In this document: positions 7,682 to 16,587 of the stretch, in pieces
Layout: every line of letters starts with the position of its first letter
Numbering within the stretch: position 1 is the stretch's first letter
NCBI GenBank assembly: GCA_963817065.1
Contig: CAWFMO010000001.1
Location: forward strand, 1,488,001-1,552,000
Origin: CAWFMO01 sp963817065
GTDB lineage: Bacteria > Actinomycetota > Thermoleophilia > Solirubrobacterales > 70-9
Direction of reading: 5' to 3'
DNA length: 64,000 nt
Program-made: the position numbers and the translations under genes
The notes under the pieces: model-generated
The model's input: the letters and a program-made list of their open reading frames with translations, nothing else
What the model was told of the DNA's origin: nothing
The model's database searches: none

Positions 7682-9323
7682 TCGCGGTAACGATTGGTGA
7701 TCGGCAGCCGCCGGTCGCGCCCGAACGCCTTCGGGGTGATCTTGACCCCCGGCGGCGCCTGGCGGCGCTTGTACTCGGCGCGGTCGACGAGCCTGACGAC
7801 GTCGGCGACGGTCTCGGGGTCCATGCCGGCGGCGACGATCTGGTCCGGGCTCTGGTCTCCCTCGACGTAGCTCGCGAGAATCCGGTCGAGGACCTCGTAG
7901 GCCGGTAGCGAGTCCTCGTCGCGCTGGTCGGGGCGCAGCTCCGCCGACGGGGCGCGCTCGACCACCGAGTCCGGGATCGGGTGGTCGGGGCGCGAGTTGC
8001 GCCGGCGGACGAGCTCGTAGACGAGCGTCTTCGGGACGTCCTTGATCACCGCGAAGCCGCCCGCCATGTCGCCGTAGAGGGTCGCGTAGCCAACCGACAT
8101 CTCGCTCTTGTTGCCGGTCGTCAGCACCAACCAGCCGAAGCGGTTCGAGAGCGCCATCAGGTAGTTACCGCGGATCCTCGCCTGGAGATTCTCCTCGGCG
8201 ACCCCCGGCTCACCCTTCTCGAACGGCTCGGCGAGCCCCCGCTCGTAGGCCTGCATCGCGTCGGCGATCGCGAGCTCGATCGTCTCGACCCCGAGGTTGG
8301 CGGCGATCGCGCGCGCGTCGTCCTGAGTCTCGCCGCTCGAGTGGGGGGAGGGCATGACGACGCAGGTGACCCTCTCGGGGCCGAGGGCGTCGACCGCGAT
8401 CAAGGCCACCAGAGCCGAGTCGATCCCGCCCGAGAGCCCGAGCACGACGCGGTCGAATCCGTTCTTGCGCACGTAGTCGCGCAGCCCGATGCTCAGCGCC
8501 GCGTAGACCTCGTCGGGCTCCTCCAGCGGCTCGGCGAGCGGACGGGCGAATGGGCCACTCCGGCGAGCGGGGCCTCGAAGACGAGCAGCTCCTCCTCAAA
8601 CTGCTTCGCCCGCGCCAGCGTCTCGCCGTGCTCGTCGACGACGAAGCTGTGGCCGTCGAAGACGAGCTCGTCCTGGCCACCGACCATGTTGCAGAGCGCG
8701 ATCGGCGCCCCGCAGGCGCGCGCCCGCTCGGCGACCATCGCCTCGCGCTGGGCGCCCTTGCCGAGGTGGTACGGGGAGGCGGAGGCGTTGAGGATCAGCC
8801 GCGCGCCCTTCTCGACCTCGGCGACCTCGGGCAGGCCGGGGACCCAGACGTCCTCGCAGATCGTCAGGCCGAGCGCGATCCCGGCGGCCTCGATCACGAG
8901 GGGCTCGCCGCCGGGCTCGAAGTAGCGGCGCTCGTCGAAGACGCCGTAGTTGGGGAGATGCGCCTTGCGGTAGGTCGCGCGCTGCTCGCCGCCGTCGAGG
9001 AGCGCGAGCGAGTTGTGGGCGCGGGGCTCGTTTTCGCCGACCTCGCCCGCGCGCGGCTCGGCGAACCCGACCAGGGCGGCGATCCCCTCGATCTTCGGCG
9101 CCAGCTCGCGCAGCACGTTCACGTTCGCCTCGAGGAAATGGCGCTTGAGGTAGAGGTCCTCGGCCGGGTAGCCGGGCAGGCAGAGCTCGGGAAACAGGAC
9201 GAGCGAGGCGCCCGCGTCGCGCGCCCGGCCGCTCCACTCGAGCACCTTCTCGGCGTTGCCGTCGAGGTCGCCGACCGTGGGGTCGATCTGGGCGAGGGCG
9301 ATCTTGGGCGGAGATTCGGCCAT
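7678..9323 (-). pseudogene. nadE: Glutamine-dependent NAD+ synthetase, frameshifted
   Basis: Two reading frames together encode one NadE. The first (9323 down to about 8550) is the nitrilase-like glutaminase domain with its Glu-Lys-Cys triad in 'LFPELCLPGY', 'YRKAHLPNYGVFDE' and 'LTICEDVWVP'. The second (about 8550 to 7678) is the ATP-pyrophosphatase domain with 'LSGGIDSALVAL' and 'TGNKSEMSVGYATLYGD'. The junction lies near 8540-8570, where 'EAPLAGVAHSPV' must pass to 'RPLAEPLEEPDEVY'; one base appears to be missing. NadE makes NAD from nicotinate adenine dinucleotide and is usually essential. A sequencing error is therefore as likely as a true mutation. I see no slippery heptamer for programmed shifting. 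Confidence 0.85.
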
Positions 9324-9350
9324 CTCCCGATTATCGCGGTGGGGAGGTGG

Positions 9351-10007
9351 CTACGCCCGGCGGGCGCGGGCGCCGCTCGCGAGCTGGCTGACGATCAGCG
9401 CGACGACGCTGACCAGGTAGATCTGCCCGATCAGCATCTCGGTGACGGCCAGCGAGCGGGCGACGCGGGTCGACGCGACGAGATCGCCGAACCCGGTAGT
9501 CGTGATCGTCGTGTAGCTGAAGTAGAGGAAGTCGGAGGCGCCGCTCGCGTGCGGCGCGAGCAGGTCCTCGTCGCTGACCGACTGGATCGCCTCGAGCGCC
9601 GAGGCGTAAAAGAGCCCGATCAGCAGGTAGAGGCAGAGCACGCCGAACATCGTGTGCATCGTGACCTCGCGCTCCTGGCGAAAGTCGCGCACGACCCCGT
9701 AGAGGATCACCGGCGGGGCCAGGGTCACGAACAGCAACCCGATGATCCGCACCGAGTCCTGGCCGACCTCGTCGGTGCCGAGCACCGCCGCGAACGCCCC
9801 CGCGGTCAGCGCCAGCGCCGCGCCGATGCTCAGCCGCACGAGCCAGCGATGGACCTGGGAGGCGATCACGGCCGCGACCAGGGTCGCGGCCTGGAGCGCG
9901 ACGATCACGAGCCGCGAGCCGTCCCCGTCCGGCGCCGCGAGCTGGAACGCGAGCGAGACGAGGATCAGAATCAGGACGATTCCGTAGCGGTAATGGTGCG
10001 AACGCAC
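9351..10007 (-). CDS. Potassium channel family membrane protein
   Basis: This is a 218-aa membrane protein with about six hydrophobic segments. The last two flank a pore loop, 'YFSYTTITTTGFGDLVAS', whose filter TTGFGD (residues 170-175) matches the K+ selectivity signature of Ion_trans_2 channels (GFGD in place of GYGD). No cytoplasmic RCK domain is present, and the C-terminus is short ('GARARRA'). It should form a tetrameric K+-selective pore. It lies downstream of, and divergent from, the carboxylase gene at 10078 and 27 bp from nadE. Confidence 0.85.
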   Translation of the reverse strand: MRSHHYRYGIVLILILVSLAFQLAAPDGDGSRLVIVALQAATLVAAVIASQVHRWLVRLSIGAALALTAGAFAAVLGTDEVGQDSVRIIGLLFVTLAPPVILYGVVRDFRQEREVTMHTMFGVLCLYLLIGLFYASALEAIQSVSDEDLLAPHASGASDFLYFSYTTITTTGFGDLVASTRVARSLAVTEMLIGQIYLVSVVALIVSQLASGARARRA

Positions 10008-10077
10008 GCGGCAATGATCGCGGCGGGGGAGGACGGCTCAGGCCCCGCGCGTCCCGCAGCCCGTACCCTGCGCCGCG

Positions 10078-11652
10078 ATGGCCGCAGAGGACCAGGGCCC
10101 GGAGCCGGACTTCGACGCCGTCGAGGATCTGCGTCGTCGCCGCGAGCGGATTCGCGCCGAGATGGGAGGCGCCGAGCGAATCGAGAAGCTGCACGCGGCG
10201 GGCGCGAAGACGATCCGCGAGCACATCGACGGCCTGCTCGACGACGGGAGCTTCGAGGAACAGGGGACGTTCGCCCACTCCGAGAACCCCGACGACGCCG
10301 AGACCACCCCCGGGGACGGCAAGGTCGGCGGCCACGGCGAGGTCGACGGCAGGCCGGTCACCGTCGCCGGCGACGACGTGACCGTGAAGCGCGGCAGCTC
10401 GTCGATGATCGGCAGCCGCAGGCTGAAGCGGCTCTCCGAGCACGCCGCGCGCGCGGGGCACCCGTTCGTCTACTTCGGCGCCACCGGCGGCGCCCGGATC
10501 CCCGACTCGCTCGGCTCGGCCGGGTTCTCGAAGGTATCGCCGGGCTTCGAGCTGTTCACGCGCCGGCGCCGGATCCCGACCGCGTGCGTGATCGTCGGCG
10601 ACTCGTTCGGCGGCTCCTCGTTCGTCTCCGCCGCGTCGGACTTCGTGGTCCAGGTCGAGGGAACCTGCCTCGCGGTCACCTCGCCGCGCGTGGTCGAGGT
10701 CGCGACCGGGGAGGCCGTCGAGATGGAGGAGCTCGGCGGGACCGCCGTCCACGCCCGCGAGACCGGGCAGATCGACCTCGCGGTCGAGACCCCCGAGCAG
10801 GGCTACGAGGCCGTGCGCCGCTTCCTCTCCTACCTGCCCTCGAACTCGACCGAGCGCCCGCCGCGGTCAGATGCGGGCGGGAGCCTCGACGCCGACCCCG
10901 AACTCGCCGCGCTGGTCCCCGAGCGCCGCTCGCGCGCCTACGACATGAACAAGGTCCTGGCGCGGGTCGCCGACCCCGATTCGCTGCTCGAGCTCGGTCC
11001 CGAGTTCGGCCGCGGGCTGATCACCGCCCTCGGGCGGATCGACGGCCACTCGGTCGGCATTCTCGCCAGCCAGCCGCTGTTCTTCGCCGGCGCCCTCGAC
11101 CCCGACGCCTGCGAGAAGGCGGTGCGCTTCATCTGCCTCTGCGATGCGTTCGACGTCCCGCTCGTCTTCCTCCAGGACTGCCCCGGTTTCTTCGTCGGTA
11201 CCGAGGTCGAGCACGACGGGATGCTCAAGCACGCGATCCGGCTCCAGACCGCGCTCTCGCTCGCCGAGACGCCGAAGCTGACCCTGGTCGTGCGCAAGGC
11301 CTACGGGATGGCGTACTACAGCCTCGGCGGCAACGACACCGGCGCCGAGTTCGTCTACTCGTGGCCCGGGGCCGAGATCTCGTTCATGGACCCCGGGGTC
11401 GCCGCCAACGTGGTCGCCGCCGAGCAGCTCGCGGAGCTCCCGGTGGCGGAGCGCGCCGAGCGGCTGGCTCAGATCAGCGAGACGATCGCGGCCGACACCG
11501 ATCCCTACGGCGCGGCGGGGCGGCTCGCGGTCGACGAGATCATCGACCCCGCCGAGACGCGAGCGGTGCTCGCCCGCGCCCTCGGGCGGCTCGAGAACCG
11601 CCCCCGCGGCGACGGCTCCGAGCGAGCGCTCGCGAGCTGGCCGACCTGCTGA
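10078..11652 (+). CDS. Acyl-CoA carboxylase beta subunit (carboxyltransferase)
   Basis: This 524-aa protein has both halves of the carboxyltransferase fold. The N-terminal half contains 'YFGATGGARIPDSLGSAGF' and 'VGDSFGGSSFVSAASDF'. The C-terminal half contains 'DVPLVFLQDCPGFFVGTEVE' and 'VVRKAYGMAYYSLGG'. These are the crotonase-like oxyanion regions that move CO2 from biotin to acetyl-, propionyl- or longer acyl-CoA. No alpha (biotin carboxylase) gene is adjacent, so the partner is encoded elsewhere. The usual family 'GGSH' filter is altered, so substrate choice cannot be read from sequence. The tail is short and Ser/Trp-containing. Confidence 0.9.
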   Translation: MAAEDQGPEPDFDAVEDLRRRRERIRAEMGGAERIEKLHAAGAKTIREHIDGLLDDGSFEEQGTFAHSENPDDAETTPGDGKVGGHGEVDGRPVTVAGDDVTVKRGSSSMIGSRRLKRLSEHAARAGHPFVYFGATGGARIPDSLGSAGFSKVSPGFELFTRRRRIPTACVIVGDSFGGSSFVSAASDFVVQVEGTCLAVTSPRVVEVATGEAVEMEELGGTAVHARETGQIDLAVETPEQGYEAVRRFLSYLPSNSTERPPRSDAGGSLDADPELAALVPERRSRAYDMNKVLARVADPDSLLELGPEFGRGLITALGRIDGHSVGILASQPLFFAGALDPDACEKAVRFICLCDAFDVPLVFLQDCPGFFVGTEVEHDGMLKHAIRLQTALSLAETPKLTLVVRKAYGMAYYSLGGNDTGAEFVYSWPGAEISFMDPGVAANVVAAEQLAELPVAERAERLAQISETIAADTDPYGAAGRLAVDEIIDPAETRAVLARALGRLENRPRGDGSERALASWPTC

Positions 11653-11661
11653 GCGCCCGCG

Positions 11662-12531
11662 TCAGGGCGCGGCGGGGGGCGGGGCGGGGGGCGGCGGCAG
11701 GTACGGAGCGATGAAGGGCAGGAAGGCGCTGACCCGGGTCGAGACCGTCGGGCCCTGGCCGCAGACGAGTCCGAGCAGCTTGCCGCCCGGATTCCTGCCG
11801 AACGAGATCACGCCGACGACGCTCAAACGCCCGTCGGGAAGCCTGCTGACGATCGGGCCGCCGCTGTCGCCCGAGCACGGCGTCCGGCGCAGCTTGATCC
11901 GCTTGCGGAGGAAGCTTGCCACGGCGCAGACCATCGTCACCGGCGCAAAGCGCTTGAACGCCTTCGGGCAGCCGCCGCCGGCATTCATCGCGAGCACGCG
12001 CAGGTCGCCGACGATCGGGCGCCCGAAGAAGCTCGGGTTCTGTCGCCCGTAGCCGGCCGCGGTCAGCGGCTGCCCCGGGATCGTCGCGAAGTCGGACTCG
12101 GCGCTCGTCGGCAGCACCGCGGTCGGGGAGGCAGAGGGCGAGGCGAGCAGGATCACGGCGATGTCGTTGGCGGGCGAGCGGCGGTTGAAGTCCGGGTGGG
12201 CGATCGTGTCGGCGACCGCGATCACCTCGCCCAGCGACGCGTCGCTGAGGCGATCGCGACCGGTGACCACCGAGAGCCGGGGGTTGAAGGCGCAGTGGGC
12301 AGCGGTCAGGACGAGCGTCGGGCTGATCAGCGTCCCCGAGCAGATCATCCGCCCGCGGCTGAGCAGGCCGACGACGAAGCGCGGCTCGGTCGGGGTCAGG
12401 GTCGAACCGCCGACGATCGCGGCGTTCGCGGTCGGCTTCGAAGCCTTTGCGGCAGCTCCGGGCGCAGCGGCCGTCAGCGCCAGCAAACACGCGCATGCGC
12501 AGGCGGCGATCGTTCCCCTGGTTCGCTTCAA
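11662..12531 (-). CDS. Secreted trypsin-like serine protease
   Basis: This 289-aa preproprotein has a signal peptide ending 'GAAAKA' and the activation site 'AAIVGGS' at about residues 37-43. The catalytic triad is visible: His79 in 'LTAAHC', Asp123 in 'ANDIAVILL' and Ser223 in 'CSGDSGGPIV'. Cysteines around the triad suggest the normal disulfides. It ends in a Pro/Ala-rich tail. It belongs to MEROPS family S1 and acts outside the cell; the target is unknown. The ATG at 12531 is preceded by 'GAGGGGA', a good ribosome site. Confidence 0.92.
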   Translation of the reverse strand: MKRTRGTIAACACACLLALTAAAPGAAAKASKPTANAAIVGGSTLTPTEPRFVVGLLSRGRMICSGTLISPTLVLTAAHCAFNPRLSVVTGRDRLSDASLGEVIAVADTIAHPDFNRRSPANDIAVILLASPSASPTAVLPTSAESDFATIPGQPLTAAGYGRQNPSFFGRPIVGDLRVLAMNAGGGCPKAFKRFAPVTMVCAVASFLRKRIKLRRTPCSGDSGGPIVSRLPDGRLSVVGVISFGRNPGGKLLGLVCGQGPTVSTRVSAFLPFIAPYLPPPPAPPPAAP

Positions 12532-12602
12532 GTCCCCTCCTCGGTTGGGTGGCCTGCGGCGATCGTACTCCGCCGCCGCGCGGGTCGCGCCAGAATCCCC
12601 GC

Positions 12603-13301
12603 GTGACCAAGCAGCGAACGCTGATCATCGCCGCCGACGACTACGGCTACTGGCCGAGCTACAACCGCGGCATCCTCGAGGCCGTCGAGCGCGGGATGGT
12701 CGACTCGGTCGGGGTCATGGTCGAGCGCGACCACGCCGACCCCGAGCCGCTCAAGGATGCGCGCGTCGAAGTAGGGCTGCACCTCGACTTCGTCGGCCGC
12801 TGGGGGGTCCGCTCGGGCGCCCCGGCCCGCAACGCGGTCGAGATCCAGCTCGACCGCTTCTCGCGCGCCTTCGGGCGCTGGCCGGCGTACATCGACGGCC
12901 ACCACCACTGCCACGCGCGGCCCGAAATGCTCGAGCCGGTCGCCGACCTCGCGAAGCAGCTCTCGATCCCGGTGCGCTCGATCGACGAGCGCCACCGCCA
13001 GCTCCTGAGCGAGCGCGGGATCGCGACCCAGGACCACCTGATCGGCCGGATGTCCGGCGAGGAGCAGCTCCCCGACAGCGCGCTCAAAAACCTCGATCCC
13101 GGGGTCACGATCTGGTTCCTGCACCCCGGGCGGCCCGATCCGGAGTCGGGCTCGAGCTACGACGCCGCGCGCGAGGAGGACCTCGAGCTGCTGCTTCGCC
13201 TCAACCTGCTCGAGCGCGCCAACCGCCCCGCGTGGGGCGAGGCGATCCGCTCGACCCACGCCGCGGCGCTCGCCGGGCGCGGGTTTCCGGCCGAGGACTG
13301 A
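12603..13301 (+). CDS. ChbG/YdjC-like carbohydrate deacetylase
   Basis: The GTG start at 12603 begins 'VTKQRTLIIAADDYGYWP', giving 232 aa. 'ADDYG' holds the metal-binding aspartates of the YdjC/ChbG fold, 'VGLHLDF' the first metal histidine, and 'IDGHHHCHARPEML' the His cluster. Members deacetylate N-acetylated sugars such as chitooligosaccharides. This copy is a little shorter than ChbG. It lies 23 bp upstream of a membrane-protein gene on the same strand; no sugar transporter is nearby. Confidence 0.8.
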   Translation: MTKQRTLIIAADDYGYWPSYNRGILEAVERGMVDSVGVMVERDHADPEPLKDARVEVGLHLDFVGRWGVRSGAPARNAVEIQLDRFSRAFGRWPAYIDGHHHCHARPEMLEPVADLAKQLSIPVRSIDERHRQLLSERGIATQDHLIGRMSGEEQLPDSALKNLDPGVTIWFLHPGRPDPESGSSYDAAREEDLELLLRLNLLERANRPAWGEAIRSTHAAALAGRGFPAED

Positions 13302-13324
13302 CCACGAGATAGGCTGGCGCCGGG

Positions 13325-14278
13325 ATGGACATGGGCAAGGGGTACTACGCGTACGTCGTCGGCGGGCTGATCACGGTCGTCGCGGTCACGCTCGTGCTCG
13401 GGCTGACGAGCGAGAACCAGACCGGGGAGGGGGCTCTGCCGTTCATCCTCGGGACGGTCGTGGTCTTCGTCCTCGGCCTGCTGATTCTCCAATGGCGGAT
13501 CACCACCAAGCGCTCGGCCGCCCAGACCGCCGATCCACCGCCGGGCACCACGCCCGGCGCCGGCACCGACGACGCGGGGCGGATCGACGCCTACCCCGAG
13601 CTGATGGCGCTGATCGCGACCGAGGACTACGACGAGGAGCGGCTGCGCCGCGGCCTCAAGGCGAGCCGCGGGATGGTGACCTCGCACCTGAAGCTGAGCT
13701 GGGTCCTGGTCCCGCTCTGTCTGGCGGCCGGGATCCTCGGCGCCTACGGGAAGCTGCCCAACTTCGGCGCCTGGGAGTTCTGGCCGCTGGTCCCGTTCGC
13801 GCTCGCGCCGCTCGCGCTCGGCTGGGTCTACCTGATGATGGGCCGCGCCAAGGATGCCTCGGCCGACCTGCTCTCGCCGCTCGGCCTCGAGCTCACCGAC
13901 ATGCCGAGCGTCGGGGTCCGGCCGCGATTCGGCGGAGGGATGCAGAGCGACGTCTCGGGAGCGACGGTGATGAAGGGGACCCGGCACGGCCGGGCGGTCG
14001 AGGTCGTGATGGACGCGCGCCGGCACACGACGCTCGTCGGGGCGCCGGCGCCCGAGTTCGAGCTCGAGGTCAAGAGCGGCGTCCCGGCCGTCAAATCCGG
14101 CTCCGCCGCGGGGCTCGACGACGCGCTCGCCGGGCTCGCCCCCTCGGATCGCTGGAAGAAGCTGCGATCCGTGAAGGGCGGGCCCGACGGCGTCGTCGCA
14201 GAGCGCAAGGTCGACGCCGAGAATGGCTGGCTCTGGGACCTCTGGCTCTGCGAGCGCCTGGCCGAGCGGCTCCGCTAG
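13325..14278 (+). CDS. Membrane protein of unknown function
   Basis: This is a 317-aa protein with no family I recognise. Two hydrophobic helices at the N-terminus ('VVGGLITVVAVTLVLGL' and 'FILGTVVVFVLGLLILQW') are followed by a Pro/Gly/Thr-rich loop, an acidic helical stretch around 'YPELMALIATEDYDEERL', two further helices (about 115-170) and a soluble C-terminal domain of about 140 residues. The C-terminal domain is probably cytoplasmic and contains 'GTRHGRAVEVVMDARRHTT'. It follows the deacetylase gene closely and may be co-transcribed. Coding-strand codon use matches its neighbours. Confidence 0.7.
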   Translation: MDMGKGYYAYVVGGLITVVAVTLVLGLTSENQTGEGALPFILGTVVVFVLGLLILQWRITTKRSAAQTADPPPGTTPGAGTDDAGRIDAYPELMALIATEDYDEERLRRGLKASRGMVTSHLKLSWVLVPLCLAAGILGAYGKLPNFGAWEFWPLVPFALAPLALGWVYLMMGRAKDASADLLSPLGLELTDMPSVGVRPRFGGGMQSDVSGATVMKGTRHGRAVEVVMDARRHTTLVGAPAPEFELEVKSGVPAVKSGSAAGLDDALAGLAPSDRWKKLRSVKGGPDGVVAERKVDAENGWLWDLWLCERLAERLR

Positions 14279-14302
14279 AAGACTGGGCCAGGCGCTCTCT
14301 TC

Positions 14303-15805
14303 CTAGGCCGCCTCGGAGTAGGCGGCTTCGGCCTCTCTGATCTCGTGTTGCTCGGCCTCCTCGGCCTCCGGCGTCGGCTCGAGCACGATCAGCGCGATCG
14401 CGATCGCCCCGACGACAAGCGCTGCGCCGATGATGAAGGCGAGCTGGTAGCCCTCGGTCAGCGCCGATGCGGTCGAGGTGCCGTCCGCGATCAGGTCCTC
14501 GGAGCGCGTGGTCGAGAGGGTGGCGAGCAACGCCAGCCCGAGCGCGCCTCCGACCTGCTGGGTCGTGTTGACGAGACCCGAGGCGAGCCCGGAGTCCTCC
14601 TGGGTCGCGCCCGACATCGCGAGCGTCATCAGCGCCGGGAAGACCATCCCCAGCCCGACCCCGAGCAGCAGCATCGTCGGCAGCAGATCGGCGACGTAGC
14701 TGCCTTCGACCGGCGCGCGCGAGAACAGCAGCAGCCCGGCCGCGACCAGCGTCAGGCCGGGGATGAGAACGCCCCTGGCGCCGAAGCGCATGATCAGCCG
14801 CTCGGCGAAGCCGACCGAGAGGATCCCGATCGTCGCCGTGACCGGCAGGAACGCGAGCCCGATCTCGAGCGGGCCGAACCCGAGCACGCGCTGCATGTAG
14901 AGCGTGCCGAGGAAGAACATCCCGAACATGCCGGCGACCATCAGCACCTGGACCGCGTTGGCGCCCGAGACGTTGCGCGAGCGGAAGATCCGCAGCGGCA
15001 CGAGCGGCGTGCCGGTCCTGTGCTCGCGGAGCACGAACCCGACCAGCAGGCCGAGCGCGACCGCGCCGAGGGCCAGGGTCCTCGCGGCGCCCCAGCCGTA
15101 TTCGCTCGCCTGGACGATCGCGTAGACGCCGATCATCAGCGCGCCGGTGATCAGCCCGGCACCGAGCACGTCGGTGCCCTTGTCGAGCCCGATCCCCTTG
15201 TCGCCCTGGATCAGACGCCAGCCGAGGACGCCGGTAGCGATCCCGATCGGCAGGTTGATGAAGAAGATCCAGTGCCAGTCGAGGCTCTCGGTCAGCGCGC
15301 CGCCGGCCAGGAGGCCGATCGAGCCGCCGGCCGAGGCGACGAAGCTGTAGACGCCGATCGCCTTCGCCTGCTCGCGCGGCTCGGGGAACATGGTCACGAT
15401 CATTCCGAGGATCACGGCAGAGGTCATCGCGCCGCCGACGCCCTGAATCGCGCGGGCGGCGATCAGGACTTCCTGGCTCTGGGCTATCCCGCAGGCCAGC
15501 GAAGCGAGCGTGAAGACGACGAGCCCCGACATGAAGACGCGCTTGCGGCCGATCAGGTCGCCGATCCGCCCGGCGAGCAGCAAGAGCCCGCCGAAGGCGA
15601 TCAGGTACCCGTTCACGACCCAGGCGAGGTTCGACTGCGAGAAGCCGAGGTCGTCCTGGATCGAAGGCAGCGCGACGTTCACAACGGTGACGTCGAGGAT
15701 GATCATCAGCATCCCGACGCAGAGGACGTAGAGCGCGATCCAGCGCCCGCGGTCGTCGCTCGGGGAGGAATTGGTGCCGGGAAATGCGAGGGTCGAGTCG
15801 GTCAT
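14303..15805 (-). CDS. DHA2-family MFS drug exporter (14-TM)
   Basis: The ATG at 15805 ('MTDSTLAFPGTNSSPSDD') is chosen over an upstream in-frame start because it leaves room for a promoter region; the product is 500 aa. Motifs include 'LDVTVVNVALPSIQDDL' in helix 1, 'GRIGDLIGRKRVF' (motif A) between helices 2 and 3, and 'RAIQGVGGA' in helix 4. The number of hydrophobic segments fits the 14-helix EmrB/QacA group, which exports drugs in exchange for protons. It lies downstream of the marR-like gene on the same strand, with 192 bp between, and is probably controlled by it. Confidence 0.88.
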   Translation of the reverse strand: MTDSTLAFPGTNSSPSDDRGRWIALYVLCVGMLMIILDVTVVNVALPSIQDDLGFSQSNLAWVVNGYLIAFGGLLLLAGRIGDLIGRKRVFMSGLVVFTLASLACGIAQSQEVLIAARAIQGVGGAMTSAVILGMIVTMFPEPREQAKAIGVYSFVASAGGSIGLLAGGALTESLDWHWIFFINLPIGIATGVLGWRLIQGDKGIGLDKGTDVLGAGLITGALMIGVYAIVQASEYGWGAARTLALGAVALGLLVGFVLREHRTGTPLVPLRIFRSRNVSGANAVQVLMVAGMFGMFFLGTLYMQRVLGFGPLEIGLAFLPVTATIGILSVGFAERLIMRFGARGVLIPGLTLVAAGLLLFSRAPVEGSYVADLLPTMLLLGVGLGMVFPALMTLAMSGATQEDSGLASGLVNTTQQVGGALGLALLATLSTTRSEDLIADGTSTASALTEGYQLAFIIGAALVVGAIAIALIVLEPTPEAEEAEQHEIREAEAAYSEAA

Positions 15806-15859
15806 CTGGTGTCGTCCTTGATCGAAGGTTGTCTGCCGAAGGCGACACCGTAGCAGATC

Positions 15860-15889
15860 GTTCCGTAACAGACGATCTCGCTCCGGAAC
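15860..15889 (-). promoter_or_regulatory. Inverted repeat and putative MarR operator upstream of the MFS gene
   Basis: GTTCCG (15860-15865) and CGGAAC (15884-15889) form an inverted repeat 55-85 bp before the MFS start. Inside it, TAACAGACGATCT (15866-15878) matches TAGCAGACAATCT at 16566-16578 in 11 of 13 positions. The second copy lies upstream of the marR-like gene. A shared operator is inferred. Confidence 0.45.
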
Positions 15890-15997
15890 ATCTTTACTCA
15901 TTAATCGTTACTATGCGCCAATGATTGTGTGGGTCTGGTCACACGAGCTCCGATCGGGAGCGGGAGGGGTGAGATCGAGAGCGGGGAGGGGGCCGGG

Positions 15998-16537
15998 TCA
16001 GGCGCGGCGGCGCAGCGGGCGCTCGCAGTCGACGCGCTCGAAGAGGCGGCCGCCGACCAGGGTGCCGAGGGCGTTGAGCAAGACCTTGCGCTCGTTCGCG
16101 GGCAGGTGGGAGAGGACTTCGTCCTGGGTCCGCACGACGATCCGCTCGCCCTGTTTGACCTTGCGCTTGCCGGCTTCGGTCACCGCGATCACGCGGGCGC
16201 GGCGATCGGTCTTCGAGGGCCGGCGCTCGGCGAGCCCGAGCTGCTCGAGCTCGTCGACGGTCGCGACCATCGTCGTCTTGTCGAGGCCGACGATCTCGGC
16301 GAGCTCGGTCTGGGTGTGCTCGCCCTCGATCGCCGAGGTCAGAACGCAGTAGCCCCGCGGCGGGACGCCGAGCGGCTCGAAGGCCGCCTGGATCTCGCTC
16401 GCGAGCGCGTAGTGAGCCTGGGAGAGCAGCCAGCTGAGGTTGTCGGAGAGGCCGTGGGGACAGCCCTGGGCTTCGAAAGCCGCCTCGGCCGTGCTGACGG
16501 CCTCGGCCTTCGACTCTGTCTTGGTCTTCACGGCCAC
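15998..16537 (-). CDS. MarR-family transcriptional regulator
   Basis: This 179-aa protein has a winged-helix core (about residues 55-145). 'HTQTELAEIVGLDKTTMVATVDELEQLG' (split here: 'HTQTELAEIVGLDKTT' then 'MVATVDELEQLGL') is the recognition helix region. The wing is 'ERRPSKTDRRARVIAVTEAG'. MarR proteins repress efflux genes and release DNA on binding phenolic or other ligands. The location just upstream of a 14-TM exporter supports that role. The N-terminal ~35 residues are Lys/Ala-rich. A Cys in 'AQGCPHGLSDN' might sense ligands or oxidation. Confidence 0.88.
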   Translation of the reverse strand: MAVKTKTESKAEAVSTAEAAFEAQGCPHGLSDNLSWLLSQAHYALASEIQAAFEPLGVPPRGYCVLTSAIEGEHTQTELAEIVGLDKTTMVATVDELEQLGLAERRPSKTDRRARVIAVTEAGKRKVKQGERIVVRTQDEVLSHLPANERKVLLNALGTLVGGRLFERVDCERPLRRRA

Positions 16538-16565
16538 GAGCCGAATCCTACCAACTTACGTCAAC

Positions 16566-16578
16566 TAGCAGACAATCT
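16566..16578 (-). promoter_or_regulatory. Putative MarR operator upstream of the marR-like gene
   Basis: TAGCAGACAATCT lies 29-41 bp before the marR-like start. On the minus strand the region reads AGTAGA-TTG-TCTGCT, an imperfect dyad (5 of 6 arm positions). It matches the element at 15866-15878 before the MFS gene. Autoregulation is inferred. Confidence 0.4.
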
Positions 16579-16587
16579 ACTGCGAAA

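Noticed and set aside
8530..8580. Programmed frameshift in nadE
   Set aside because: No X-XXY-YYZ heptamer or downstream pseudoknot-like structure was seen; mutation or sequence error is simpler.
8550..11714. Open frame of over 1000 codons on the plus strand opposite nadE and the channel gene
   Set aside because: It is antisense to nadE and the K+ channel and out of frame with the carboxylase. Its translation is Arg/Ala/Gly-rich with no domain. Long shadow frames are expected at this GC content.
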